64,000 nucleotides of DNA, from assembly GCF_003233845.1 (NCBI RefSeq), contig NZ_QKRB01000054.1, forward strand, positions 124,001 through 188,000, in the 5' to 3' direction. Position numbers and translations under genes: made by a program. Numbering within the stretch: the stretch's first letter is position 1; the number at the start of each line of letters is the position of its first letter. The notes beneath the pieces were generated by a model. It was not told the origin of the DNA. It ran no database searches and worked only from the letters and a program-made list of their open reading frames with translations. Source of the DNA: Paenibacillus sambharensis (GTDB lineage: Bacteria; Bacillota; Bacilli; Paenibacillales; Paenibacillaceae). Shown piece after piece: positions 44,750 through 55,139 of the stretch.

Positions 44750-46126
44750 GTGGGTAGCAAAAAGAAATGGTTGTCGGCAGTAACTCTGATGATGGCGTTT
44801 GTTCTTGTTCTTGCAGGCTGCGGCGGCAACAACAATGGCGGCGGCAATACCGGGGGAAGCGGAGAAGGCGGCGGCAATGAAAAGGCTGAGCTGACGTTCA
44901 TGTTCCGCGGCGGTCCTGAAGAACAGAAGGCGTACAAGGACACAGTTGCACAGTACGAGAAAGACCATCCGAACGTAAAGGTTAAAGTAATCACAACTGC
45001 GCCTGACCAATATGCAACAAAGCTGAAGGCAGCTATTACAGGCAACAGCCTGCCAGACGTGTTCTTCTTTGATACTGGTGATCTTAGAGCCTACGTAAAT
45101 GGCGGCGTGCTGCTTGATATTACGCAATATGTTGAAGGCATGGAAAACGTAGACATCAGCAAGCTCTGGCAGAAGGGCGTTGACCTGTATCGTTATGATG
45201 GCAATCAAGTTGGACAAGGCGCTATCTACGGTCTGCCGAAGGATCTGGGTCCATTCTCCCTCGGTTACAATAAGACGATGTTTGAAGAAGCAGGCATTCC
45301 GCTTCCTGACAAGGACAAGCCTTACACTTGGGAAGAGTTCATCAAGGTAAATCAGCAGCTGACAATCGACAAGAACGGCGACGGCAAGCCAGACCAGTAT
45401 GGTACCGGCTTTAACGTAAACTGGTCGCTTCAAGCTTTCGTATGGAGCAACGGTGCTGACTGGCTGGATGAGACTGGCACGAAGGTAACAATTGATGATC
45501 CTAAGTTCGCTGAAGCGCTGCAGTACTTTGCTGACATGCAGAACGTTTACAAGATCACTCCATCGATCGAAGATGCACAGACGCTTGACACTTACCAGCG
45601 CTGGATGAAAGGCGAGCTTGCATTCTTCCCGGTTGGTCCTTGGGATCTGGCAACTTACGAATCGCTTCCTTTCGATTATGATCTGATTCCTTACCCAGCA
45701 GGCTCCACTGGTGAGACGGCTACATGGCTGGGCTCCCTGGGTGTAGGTGTTTCCAGCAAGACCAAGAATCCACAGGCAGCAGCAGAACTGGTTGCATACC
45801 TGACAGCATCTGAGCAAGGCCAGCAAGCGCTTGTTGATGCGAAGATCCAGATTCCTAACCTGGTTGAAATGGCTGAAGCTTGGGCTGCAAATGAGTCCAC
45901 GAAGCCTGCTAACAAGCAAGAGTTCCTGCAGATCGTTAACGAGTACGGCCGTCCACTCCCTGGTTACCGGACATATAATGCAGAATGGTACCAGCTGTTC
46001 TTTACGGACATCCAGCCTGTGCTTGACGGCAAGGTTACCGCTGCTGAGTATGTAAAGGCAGAACAGCCAAAAATGCAAAAGCTGCTTGACAAAGCGATCG
46101 AGCAAGAGCAAAAGTCCAAAAAATAA
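44750..46126 (+). CDS. Sugar ABC transporter solute-binding lipoprotein (AraN-like)
   Basis: This is a 458-aa extracellular binding protein of the CUT1 class. The signal peptide ends in the lipobox LVLAGC, followed by a Gly/Asn-rich tether of about 25 residues and then the binding domain ([35 protein letters not shown]). [17 protein letters not shown] is the typical hinge-ligand region. The start is GTG with AGGAGGGG. Context (two permeases, GH43, GH51) suggests alpha-1,5-arabinooligosaccharides, as for AraN of B. subtilis. Control is by an operator-like site and cre elements. Confidence 0.9.
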   Translation: MGSKKKWLSAVTLMMAFVLVLAGCGGNNNGGGNTGGSGEGGGNEKAELTFMFRGGPEEQKAYKDTVAQYEKDHPNVKVKVITTAPDQYATKLKAAITGNSLPDVFFFDTGDLRAYVNGGVLLDITQYVEGMENVDISKLWQKGVDLYRYDGNQVGQGAIYGLPKDLGPFSLGYNKTMFEEAGIPLPDKDKPYTWEEFIKVNQQLTIDKNGDGKPDQYGTGFNVNWSLQAFVWSNGADWLDETGTKVTIDDPKFAEALQYFADMQNVYKITPSIEDAQTLDTYQRWMKGELAFFPVGPWDLATYESLPFDYDLIPYPAGSTGETATWLGSLGVGVSSKTKNPQAAAELVAYLTASEQGQQALVDAKIQIPNLVEMAEAWAANESTKPANKQEFLQIVNEYGRPLPGYRTYNAEWYQLFFTDIQPVLDGKVTAAEYVKAEQPKMQKLLDKAIEQEQKSKK

Positions 46127-46166
46127 TTAAACAGAGAAATAGACAGTAGTCATTTTTAACGGGGAA

Positions 46167-46203
46167 ATGATGTTAGTTGGGTTAACTTGACAACTAACAT
46201 CAT
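46167..46203 (+). other. Intercistronic hairpin between binding-protein and permease genes
   Basis: ATGATGTTAGTTG pairs perfectly with CAACTAACATCAT (13 bp), loop of 11 nt, followed by TTTTCG. Such hairpins usually stabilise or partly terminate the mRNA so that the binding protein is made in excess over the permeases. Confidence 0.7.
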
Positions 46204-46233
46204 TTTCGTTCCGTGGATAACCAGGGGTGAAAC

Positions 46234-47121
46234 ATGAAAACCAAATCCAATCTGTACCGTAAAGAGAAATATTATGGCTACCTATTCATACTGCCTCCCG
46301 TTTTAGGATTTCTGATTTTCGCTTTATTCCCGGCACTTTATTCCCTATGGGGTTCCTTTACCGACTGGGACGGCCTTGGACGCATGGATTTTATCGGCCT
46401 GGCCAACTACAAGGAATTGCTAGCCGATGAACAGTTTCACAAGGCGCTTTTCAATACGTTTTACCTGATGCTGGGCATCCCAGTTGGTCTGGCGCTTGCA
46501 CTTATGCTGGCACTGTCACTTAACAGAGGGAAGTTCGGCACGACGACCTTCCGTGTTATTTACTACGTTCCGGTTATTTCATCGCTGGCTGCTATCTCCA
46601 TCCTGTGGCAGTGGGCCTATAACGGTGACTATGGCTTGGTTAATCAGTTCCTTGAGATTTTCGGTATTGAAGGACCAAACTGGTTAGCCAATAAACATAC
46701 GGTTAAACCGGCGATTATTATCATGACGGTGTGGAAGGGGCTCGGCTATTCGATGCTTCTGTACCTCGCGGCACTTCAGAGCGTGCCAAGATCGTATTAT
46801 GAAGCGGCTGACCTGGACGGTGCGAATGCACTTCAGAAGCTACGCCATATTACTTGGCCGATGGTACAGCCAGTAACCTTCTTTATCGTTGTAACGAGCA
46901 TTATTGGCGGGTCCCAGATCTTCACCGAGATCAACATCATGACACCGACCGGTGGCACGGAATATTCGTCGGCAACAGTAGTCTTCTATGTATGGCAGAA
47001 GGCATTTGGCAATCTGCAAATGGGTTATGCATCCGCCATGGCGGCAGTACTGGGACTATTTATCTTTGTCGTTACGCTCATCCAATTCAAACTGGACAAA
47101 TCGTCCGACAATCACGATTAA
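46234..47121 (+). CDS. Sugar ABC transporter permease (AraP-like)
   Basis: CUT1 permease of 295 aa with six predicted membrane segments starting at about residue 13 (YGYLFILPPVLGFLIFALFPALYSLW). The coupling-helix EAA motif is YYEAADLDGANALQKLRHITWPMVQP. It should form a heterodimer with the next gene product. No ATPase gene lies nearby; in Firmicutes such importers commonly share MsmX/UgpC-type ATPases encoded elsewhere. Confidence 0.92.
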   Translation: MKTKSNLYRKEKYYGYLFILPPVLGFLIFALFPALYSLWGSFTDWDGLGRMDFIGLANYKELLADEQFHKALFNTFYLMLGIPVGLALALMLALSLNRGKFGTTTFRVIYYVPVISSLAAISILWQWAYNGDYGLVNQFLEIFGIEGPNWLANKHTVKPAIIIMTVWKGLGYSMLLYLAALQSVPRSYYEAADLDGANALQKLRHITWPMVQPVTFFIVVTSIIGGSQIFTEINIMTPTGGTEYSSATVVFYVWQKAFGNLQMGYASAMAAVLGLFIFVVTLIQFKLDKSSDNHD

Positions 47122-47145
47122 TAGTCTATAGAGAGGAGAACCGTC

Positions 47146-47991
47146 ATGAGTGAAACCAAACGAAAAGGCATATTTGCCGATATATTAATTTACATTGTGC
47201 TTCTAATCGGTGCTGTCTTTATGATCGCACCGCTGATCTGGATGCTGACGACTTCTTTCAAGGAAAGGGAGGACGTCTTCGCCCTTCCGCCTGAATGGAT
47301 TCCTGATCCTTGGGTGTTCGAGAAGTATGTTGAAATCTGGGAAAAGGGACCGCTGCTTCAAGGTATCACGAATAGTGTTATCGTGGCGGTCAGTGTTACG
47401 ATTATCGGTACGCTGACATCCAGCTTGGCTGCCTTCGCCTTCTCAAAGCTGCGCTTCCCGGGTAAAGATTACATCTTCCTTGGTCTGCTTGCTTCATTGA
47501 TGATTCCTTACCCGGCTGTTATGATCCCACAGTTTATGATGTTTTCCAAGGCAGGATGGGTGGACACGCTTCTGCCGCTGATCATACCGGGATTGTTTGG
47601 TAACATCTTTATGATTTTCTTCCTGCGGCAGTATTTGATGAGCGTACCTAATGCGATCATTGAAGCGGCCAAGATTGACGGAGCATCGTACTTCGGTATC
47701 TTCACCAGTATTACGTTCCCGCTCATCAAGCCGGCTATTGCAGCTCAGCTGATCCTCTGGTTTATGGGGATCTGGAACGATTATCTTGCGCCGATCATCT
47801 ATCTGAACTCTCCGGAGAAGCAGACGCTGCAGCTGGTTATTGCCAACTATAACGCAACGTATGCGATTCAGACAGACTATCCGCTTATTATGGCGGCTTC
47901 GATCATCGCATTGCTTCCAATGCTGATCGTATTCCTGATTTTCCAGAAGCAAATTATCGAATCCGTTGCAATCTCAGGGGTGAAAGGGTAA
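47146..47991 (+). CDS. Sugar ABC transporter permease (AraQ-like)
   Basis: CUT1 permease of 281 aa with six membrane segments and the EAA motif IIEAAKIDGASYFGIFTSITFPLIKPA. It starts with MSETKRKGIFADILIYIVLLIGAVFMIAPLIWMLTTSFK, a typical partner to AraP. AGAGAGGAG precedes the ATG. A strong terminator overlaps its stop, so the GH51 gene downstream depends on read-through or on a promoter I could not identify. Confidence 0.92.
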   Translation: MSETKRKGIFADILIYIVLLIGAVFMIAPLIWMLTTSFKEREDVFALPPEWIPDPWVFEKYVEIWEKGPLLQGITNSVIVAVSVTIIGTLTSSLAAFAFSKLRFPGKDYIFLGLLASLMIPYPAVMIPQFMMFSKAGWVDTLLPLIIPGLFGNIFMIFFLRQYLMSVPNAIIEAAKIDGASYFGIFTSITFPLIKPAIAAQLILWFMGIWNDYLAPIIYLNSPEKQTLQLVIANYNATYAIQTDYPLIMAASIIALLPMLIVFLIFQKQIIESVAISGVKG

Positions 47992-48016
47992 TCATTCGAT
48001 TACCCCTTTTTTTTTG
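47985..48016 (+). terminator. Terminator at the end of the importer genes
   Basis: GGGTAAT pairs with ATTACCC around CATTCG and is followed by nine T. The stem overlaps the permease stop codon. Confidence 0.85.
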
Positions 48017-48053
48017 CCCTAAAAGGCTATGACACTACCCGAAAAGGAGTTAA

Positions 48054-49568
<1,515 letters not shown>

Positions 49569-49614
49569 TCCTGGTTATATTGTGCTTCCAGGTATATGAA
49601 CGGATATGCCTTTT

Positions 49615-49656
49615 ATAAGGTCCTCACGCGCATTCCAATGTGCATGAGGGCCTTAT
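49615..49656 (+). terminator. Hairpin terminator after abfA
   Basis: ATAAGG-t-CCTCA pairs with TGAGG-g-CCTTAT, with an inner GCGCAT/ATGTGC stem. It is a long stem, but no U-tract follows. Confidence 0.6.
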
Positions 49657-49680
49657 CCAGTTATCCTGGCAGCATTAAAC

Positions 49681-49712
49681 AACCCTGCCGGCTTATGCTG
49701 CCTGGCAGGGTT
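49681..49712 (-). terminator. Hairpin after the ArsR-type regulator gene
   Basis: AACCCTGCC pairs with GGCAGGGTT. It lies 11 bp past the stop of the minus-strand regulator, with only a short U-rich stretch beyond. Confidence 0.6.
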
Positions 49713-49722
49713 GGAAGGTTGA

Positions 49723-50646
49723 TTATGCTTGTGTGTTCTTCTCATAATACAGCTTGAAGTTGATATCCTGGTTGTAATTTCCGAAGCCTGAACCAAAGAT
49801 CGTCAAGCCGCCAACATGCTGGGCGCTGTCCATCACAGCCATGCGGAAGGTCCACTGCTTCTGCTTGATGTCCAGCTGGTCCAATGTGACCTCGGATAGC
49901 TTCTGTCCATCAATAAAGGTCCCCTTATCATTAATCTTGAGCACCTTGAGCAGGCCAAACTGATTAATTTCGTTCCACCACCAGTCAGGCGTGTATTTGC
50001 CGCGGTTACCACCGCCGAAGTCGCCAGGACTTGTCCAGGTACCGACATGGATACCATTGAGGAAGAAAGTGATATCAGATGGCCAGTTTTCATTGGCAAA
50101 CGGAGCTTCAGAGGAAATTTCCATCGAAACTTCAAGCTCGACCGGTTCCTCGGTGCGCAGCAGGAAATTAGGCACTTTATACTCCACGTATCCTTGACCA
50201 AACCACAGGATCTTGGCATTTACCCGTTCGGGATCAAGGAAGTAGCGAGGCTCGTCAAAGATTCCGATTACGCTTTCAACTGTTGCAAGTCCGCAGGTAG
50301 GCTCGATCTGAAAATCTGTGTAGTGTCCGACAGAGACCTCGGTAAGATGATAGTCGCGATTCTGCGGTAATACTTTGGATGGAAAAGCGATTTCAAGTCC
50401 CTCAACGGCTAGTGAGCATACCTTCTTGGCTCCGCCGCGGCTTGATACCATGGTGGTGTTAATAAGGCCGGCCTTCTCCAGCTTCTTGACATGCATCGTC
50501 ATAATCGCGCTGCTTAAGTTAAGCGCTTGCGCTAATTCTTTTACGTTCATTTCCTGTTTGGCAAGCAGTTGGATCATCTCAATGCGGACAGCGCTGGCTA
50601 ATGCTTCATATACCGGCAGCCACTTATCAGTAACATCAATTTTCAT
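49723..50646 (-). CDS. ArsR-type HTH regulator with beta-rich C-terminal domain, candidate arabinan regulator
   Basis: This is a 307-aa protein. The N-terminal winged helix (about residues 8-85) reads EALASAVRIEMIQLLAKQEMNVKELAQALNLSSAIMTMHVKKLEKAGLINT. The remainder is long and rich in aromatic and beta-forming residues (SITFFLNGIHVGTW-like, PDWWWNEINQFG), consistent with a jelly-roll ligand-binding domain rather than a metal site. It lies next to the arabinan operon in the opposite direction. The minus-strand ribosome-binding site is GGGGGAA. Control of the shared operators at the GH43 and ABC promoters is inferred from position; the protein family has no well-known ligand that I can name. 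Confidence 0.8.
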   Translation of the reverse strand: MKIDVTDKWLPVYEALASAVRIEMIQLLAKQEMNVKELAQALNLSSAIMTMHVKKLEKAGLINTTMVSSRGGAKKVCSLAVEGLEIAFPSKVLPQNRDYHLTEVSVGHYTDFQIEPTCGLATVESVIGIFDEPRYFLDPERVNAKILWFGQGYVEYKVPNFLLRTEEPVELEVSMEISSEAPFANENWPSDITFFLNGIHVGTWTSPGDFGGGNRGKYTPDWWWNEINQFGLLKVLKINDKGTFIDGQKLSEVTLDQLDIKQKQWTFRMAVMDSAQHVGGLTIFGSGFGNYNQDINFKLYYEKNTQA

Positions 50647-50948
50647 GGTTCCCCCACTGAATCGGCAGCGTATTCACATACTCCGACGGGTTATTGGTCA
50701 TGTGTACGCAGGCATTATTCATGCATGCTATCACTAAGACATCTGTTAATGATTGTAGACAATAATTAATTAATAATCAATGATATTTTTATATCTTTTT
50801 GCTACCAATCCAGGAATAGGTCATTAAGTTTGTATAGCCTTCAGGACGGTAGCTGGGCGCGGATAGGGAAGGGCCGATGAAGTCCTCTGCTGCAAACATG
50901 ATAGCAATGTATTCATGCTCGCCGATAAATTAGCTGAATCCCGACTCA

Positions 50949-50976
50949 TTAACATTAAATGTAATTATTTTATAAT
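50949..50976 (+). promoter_or_regulatory. Candidate promoter of the GH9 gene
   Basis: TTAACA (50949-50954), a 16-bp spacer and TATAAT (50971-50976). This implies a 5' leader of about 275 nt. The remaining upstream part (50647-50948) of the 613-bp gap holds no other supported feature. Confidence 0.55.
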
Positions 50977-51001
50977 GAAAGGCTGGTGAAATCGAATGAA
51001 A

Positions 51002-51181
51002 TGTAAGCGAACTTACGTGTTTCGGTTAGGATATCTAATTATTAGAGGAATAAAGAGCTAATTATTCAGGTATATTAGTATGCGCTTACATTGTAAAATA
51101 CCAATATGCAGGCAGGGCGTCAATCGTTCAGAGGGTTTTGTCGACACAAAGGGGCTGAACCATTTTGAAAGCGTTCTTACA
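51002..51181 (+). promoter_or_regulatory. Three CcpA-like or palindromic sites in the GH9 leader
   Basis: TGTAAGCGAACTTACG (51002-51017), TAGTATGCGCTTACAT (51076-51091) and TGAAAGCGTTCTTACA (51166-51181). The middle one, read on the minus strand, fits the cre consensus WTGNAANCGNWNNCWW completely. The outer two share a TGTAAG-N4-CTTNC(A/G) palindrome and miss one cre position. They may bind CcpA or a related LacI-family factor downstream of the promoter. Confidence 0.5.
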
Positions 51182-51259
51182 GGGGCGGCACGGGCTATCC
51201 GCCTAAGTGACAGATTCTCGCTCTCGGCATAATTACATATATCGGGGAGGATAATTCAT

Positions 51260-54200
51260 TTGTCGAACCACGCTAGGAAGAGAACACGTAATGCATGGGT
51301 TTCAAGCTTATTGTCAGTTGTAATCGCTTTCTCACTTGCTGCCCCGGCTGCAGCAAGCATTAGTCCATCGGGTGAAGCTTATTTGCCGCCAGGGGGACCG
51401 GATTGGAACAAGCTGGCTGATATTGAAGTGATGACGGATACATTCGGAGGATGGGGGTATGGTGTTGAAGCTGGTGCAGGCAACTTCCTGCCTGCCGATA
51501 CGGCTGATGGAAAACTGGCCGCTCGTATTAAGACAACCGGCTGGTGGGCTGCTAATCTAATAACGAACGGCTGGCAGACCAAAGACTTAACGAATTACTA
51601 CGAGAACGGTATTGTGGAGTTTGATATTAAAGGCAGTGCGGGCAGCGGGCTCAAGCTTGGCTTCATTGATGTCGTCCACGAGCGTCAGAAGAAGGACGGG
51701 ACGTTCTATCCGGATACGGATGACAGGCCTCACGATGCAGAGACGAAGATCACGGTGCTGTCGGAGAACATTAACCAGTATGCTTCGGTGACGGATCAGT
51801 GGCAGCGTGTATCGATCCCGGTGAAGGATATCGCGGATCAGAATGAGGATTTTTACCTCAGCAGAGTTCAACTGCTCACGATAACGGGTGTGGATGATTC
51901 ACCTGTAGATGTATCGGTTCGCGATATACGGATTACGTCGACTGACAAGGAACCGAGCTACGCGCCAATCAAGGTGAATCAGGTGGGCTATCTGCCGGGC
52001 GTGGAAAAGTACGCGCTAATCAGCGGCTACTACAATGAACTGAGTGCTGAACCGGGTACGGCCTTTGAAGTTAAGCGGGCATCGGACAACAGCACGGTAT
52101 TCACAGGTGAATTGACCCTGGTGGCTGCTTATGATCCGGCTTCTGGCGAGAAGGTGCTGAGGGCTGATTTTACCCCAGTTAGAGAAAGCGGCACTTATTA
52201 TGTATCGGTTGAGGGCGTGGCCGCACAATCAGCACCTTTCAGGATTGGCGGCGACATTTACGCTGATCTGCTTAAAGATGTGCAGAAGTTCTTCTACTTC
52301 CAGCGTGCGAATGCGGAGCTGCTTGCCGAGCATGCCGGAGATTTTGCGAGAGAAGCGCGCCATATGGGAGATGCGGATGCGCCGCTTCAATCCAATCCCT
52401 CGATTCGCAAAAATATGTCAGGCGGCTGGTACGACGCAGGGGATTACGGCAAATATGTAACGGCAGGCGCAACGGCTGTATCCGACCTGTTATGGGCGTA
52501 TGAGACCTATCCGGGGCTGTTTACCGACGGACAGCTGAATATTCCCGAGAGCGGCAACGGTATTCCGGATCTCTTGGACGAAATCAAATACGAGACAGAT
52601 TTCTTCCTCCGCATGCAGGATGATGCAACTGGCGGATTCTACTCATACATGATCCGTGAAGAGGCGCGGATGGTTATGGACGGTACGGGAAATACAAGTG
52701 TTATTCCAACTGCGCAGACAGCGGCTACGGTGGGTGCACTCGCACATGCGTCTCTTGTATTTGCTGAGGTTGAAGGGCTTGAAGCTTACGCGGCTGAAAT
52801 GCTGGCGGCAGCCCAGAAGGGCTGGACATTCCTTGCAGCAAACCCGCAGCTCATTCCGCAGCCGGATGGCCCTTATAATGACAATGAAGACGTGAACGAC
52901 CGCTTCTATGCAGCGGCTGCGCTGTACCGGGCAACGGGAGAGCAGCAGTACAATGATTTTGTAAAAGCACATTATGCCGACTTCACCGCCAAATTTGAAG
53001 AAGAGACCTTCTCGCATGGCATCGGCGGCATGGAGATGGTGGCTTACTATCATTACATGAGCAGCAGCGAGCCTGATGCTGATGTGAAGACTTGGTTTAC
53101 TGAGCAGTATAAGAAGTGGCGCAGCAGTGTGCTTGATACCAGCTATAATACAGTATGGCGGAATTCCACGGATGAAGGCTTCTATTGGGGAGCGAATTCC
53201 AACGTGGCAAGCGTACCGTTCAGCCTGGCCGTCGGCAGCAAGCTGATTGGTGAATATGATTATCGCAATATTGAGGTCGCGCAGGCGAATCTGAACTATC
53301 TGCTGGGCGTTAACCCGCTGCAGCTGAGCTTTATCACAGGTTATGGCGATCATCGTGTGCGCATCACACACAGTGAAATATTCATGAGAGACTATGTGGT
53401 CGAAATGCCAAATGGCTACATGCCGGGCGGCCCGAATAACTGGAAGGCCAAGTTCCCGGCAAAAGCGTACAATGCTTCGACCGTGGACTGGGAGTCGAAT
53501 GAGCAGGCGCTCAACTATAACTCGCCGCTAATTTTCTTGACGGCCATGCTGCTGAATCAAGGCGATCAGCTTAACGTACCGGTGGAAGAGCCGGGCCCAA
53601 CGGAGCCGGGGTCAACAGAACCGGGCACGACAGAACCGGGCACGACAGAACCGGGCACGACAGAACCGGGCACGACAGAACCAGGCACAACAGAGCCAGG
53701 CACGACAGAACCAGGCACACCGGGCAAACCGTCGCCGATACCGAACCCGCCTCTCGCATCGCAGACGAACTCTTCGGCACCTGCGGCAGCCGCAAGCGGT
53801 AAGATTGAAGGCTCGAAGGTTACCGTGAATGCCAGTGTGAACGATAACGGTAAAGCAACGGCCGCTCTGACAGAAGCCGATCTGAGAAAGGCGGCGGCTG
53901 GCGCCAGTCGCGTGACGATAGCAGTAGAGAAGTCTCAGCAAGTGAATGCAACCGACATCGTAATTCCTGCGGCATGGCTGCGCAGCGCTGACAAGAGCGT
54001 ACTGCAGTCCGTCGAGTTTACTGCCGGCGATGTAACGGCGGTTATCGACGCTAAGCTGCTCATGGACCGTGCTGAAGGCAGTGCAGACAAGATCGTGTGG
54101 ACAGTAGCCAGCGTTCCGGTATCCGGCCAGTCGGCTGCCGTGCAGCAGGGGACCGGCGGAAATATGGCCTACAGCATCAGCCTGAGCGTAGACGGTAAAC

Positions 54201-54958
54201 CGGCAGCTTGGCAAGCCCGTCAGGCAGCCGTCACGATTCCGTATACCCTGAAGGCAGGCGAAACGGCGGATCATATCATAGTGCGCAGCGTGACAAGCGG
54301 CAGCCAGGCGGTCGTGAAGAATGCGGTATACGCTGCAGCATCCGGTACGATAACGTTCTACCCGGAGAAGGCGGGCACTTACGCGGCTCTTCACAACCAT
54401 GTGAAATTTAACGATACCTCCGCTTATACCTGGGCGGAGAAGCAGGTGGAGTGGCTTGCGTCAAGAGACGTGGTGAGCGGGACGGGAATGGGCGCGTATC
54501 AACCGCAAGCCAAGCTGACAAGAGCTGAATTCATTCATATGCTGATGGGCGGCCTTGGACTGGCTGATGTGCAGACTTCTGCAAGCTTTACGGATGTGAA
54601 GCAGGACGGCTGGTATTACCAGTCGGTTGCGAATGCGGAGAAGCTGGGCATTATTACCGGAAAGCCGGATGGCACGTTTGGCGTTCATGAGGAGATTTCC
54701 CGTCAGGACATGGCTGTTATGATGGCCCAAGCGATTAAGGCTTCCGGCGGCAAGCTTGCATCTTCGGGATCAAGCTCGGCGTTCCGCGACCATGCCGACA
54801 TTTCCGGCTATGCGGCGGATGCTGTATCCGCTATGTATGAAGCTGGACTCATATCCGGCCTAGGCAATAACACCTTCTCACCGAAGCAGAGCGCGACCCG
54901 CGCGCAGGCTGCCGTCATCCTTTACAATATGATGACAAGCGGACTGGTTGAGTATTAA
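51260..54958 (+). CDS. Secreted GH9 cellulase with Ig-like domain, repeat linker and SLH anchor
   Basis: This is a 1232-aa extracellular enzyme. The TTG start follows GGGGAGG. The signal peptide (about residues 1-33, SVVIAFSLAAPAAA) precedes a carbohydrate-binding-like domain (about 40-225), a CelD_N Ig-like domain (about 230-325) and the GH9 (alpha/alpha)6 catalytic domain (about 335-770), with the nucleophile-activating Asp pair in GGWYDAGDYGKYV (about 387) and the acid Glu in DWESNEQALNYNSP (about 744). A TEPG repeat linker (about 779-819), a beta-rich region and three SLH motifs (about 1052-1228) follow. It should cut beta-1,4-glucans at the cell surface, held by pyruvylated wall polymer. 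Confidence 0.93.
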   Translation: MSNHARKRTRNAWVSSLLSVVIAFSLAAPAAASISPSGEAYLPPGGPDWNKLADIEVMTDTFGGWGYGVEAGAGNFLPADTADGKLAARIKTTGWWAANLITNGWQTKDLTNYYENGIVEFDIKGSAGSGLKLGFIDVVHERQKKDGTFYPDTDDRPHDAETKITVLSENINQYASVTDQWQRVSIPVKDIADQNEDFYLSRVQLLTITGVDDSPVDVSVRDIRITSTDKEPSYAPIKVNQVGYLPGVEKYALISGYYNELSAEPGTAFEVKRASDNSTVFTGELTLVAAYDPASGEKVLRADFTPVRESGTYYVSVEGVAAQSAPFRIGGDIYADLLKDVQKFFYFQRANAELLAEHAGDFAREARHMGDADAPLQSNPSIRKNMSGGWYDAGDYGKYVTAGATAVSDLLWAYETYPGLFTDGQLNIPESGNGIPDLLDEIKYETDFFLRMQDDATGGFYSYMIREEARMVMDGTGNTSVIPTAQTAATVGALAHASLVFAEVEGLEAYAAEMLAAAQKGWTFLAANPQLIPQPDGPYNDNEDVNDRFYAAAALYRATGEQQYNDFVKAHYADFTAKFEEETFSHGIGGMEMVAYYHYMSSSEPDADVKTWFTEQYKKWRSSVLDTSYNTVWRNSTDEGFYWGANSNVASVPFSLAVGSKLIGEYDYRNIEVAQANLNYLLGVNPLQLSFITGYGDHRVRITHSEIFMRDYVVEMPNGYMPGGPNNWKAKFPAKAYNASTVDWESNEQALNYNSPLIFLTAMLLNQGDQLNVPVEEPGPTEPGSTEPGTTEPGTTEPGTTEPGTTEPGTTEPGTTEPGTPGKPSPIPNPPLASQTNSSAPAAAASGKIEGSKVTVNASVNDNGKATAALTEADLRKAAAGASRVTIAVEKSQQVNATDIVIPAAWLRSADKSVLQSVEFTAGDVTAVIDAKLLMDRAEGSADKIVWTVASVPVSGQSAAVQQGTGGNMAYSISLSVDGKPAAWQARQAAVTIPYTLKAGETADHIIVRSVTSGSQAVVKNAVYAAASGTITFYPEKAGTYAALHNHVKFNDTSAYTWAEKQVEWLASRDVVSGTGMGAYQPQAKLTRAEFIHMLMGGLGLADVQTSASFTDVKQDGWYYQSVANAEKLGIITGKPDGTFGVHEEISRQDMAVMMAQAIKASGGKLASSGSSSAFRDHADISGYAADAVSAMYEAGLISGLGNNTFSPKQSATRAQAAVILYNMMTSGLVEY
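53598..53715 (+). repeat. 15-bp tandem repeat coding the TEPG linker of GH9
   Basis: Eight TEPG units occur in a row, six of them exact TTEPG encoded by near-identical 15-bp repeats of the type CACGACAGAACCGGG. The last three units carry A substitutions (CCAGG), so the 5' copies are the most recently homogenised. Copy number is likely to vary between strains. Confidence 0.93.
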
Positions 54959-54974
54959 AAGAATTGAAGCAGGG

Positions 54975-55011
54975 CAGGGATGGCCGATTGCGGCCGTCCC
55001 TGTTTGTCTTT
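54975..55011 (+). terminator. Intrinsic terminator after the GH9 gene
   Basis: CAGGGATGGCCG pairs with CGGCCGTCCCTG (12 bp, one G-U), followed by TTTGTCTTT. Confidence 0.83.
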
Positions 55012-55139
55012 CGCCTAGAGGCTTTCCAGTATACCGGCAATAGAGCTCCCCGTTTTGGGTAATACAAAGTAAGGCGGGACTGCTCGCATTGACTTCATAC
55101 ACGGCCTGCAATCAATATGAGTTCGAAAGGTGGAGGGCG

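Noticed and set aside
44717-46111. 464-codon open frame on the minus strand opposite the solute-binding protein gene
   Set aside because: Shadow of a strongly codon-biased real gene; the composition (Leu/Cys/Arg-rich) is not protein-like.
50375-50737. Plus-strand frame over the start of the ArsR-type gene
   Set aside because: Antisense to the HTH coding region and lacking any protein signature.
53571-53795. Minus-strand repeat protein (repeated VLSCP) and a CRISPR-like appearance of the 15-bp repeats
   Set aside because: The repeats code for the TEPG linker of the GH9 enzyme; there are no spacers and no cas genes.
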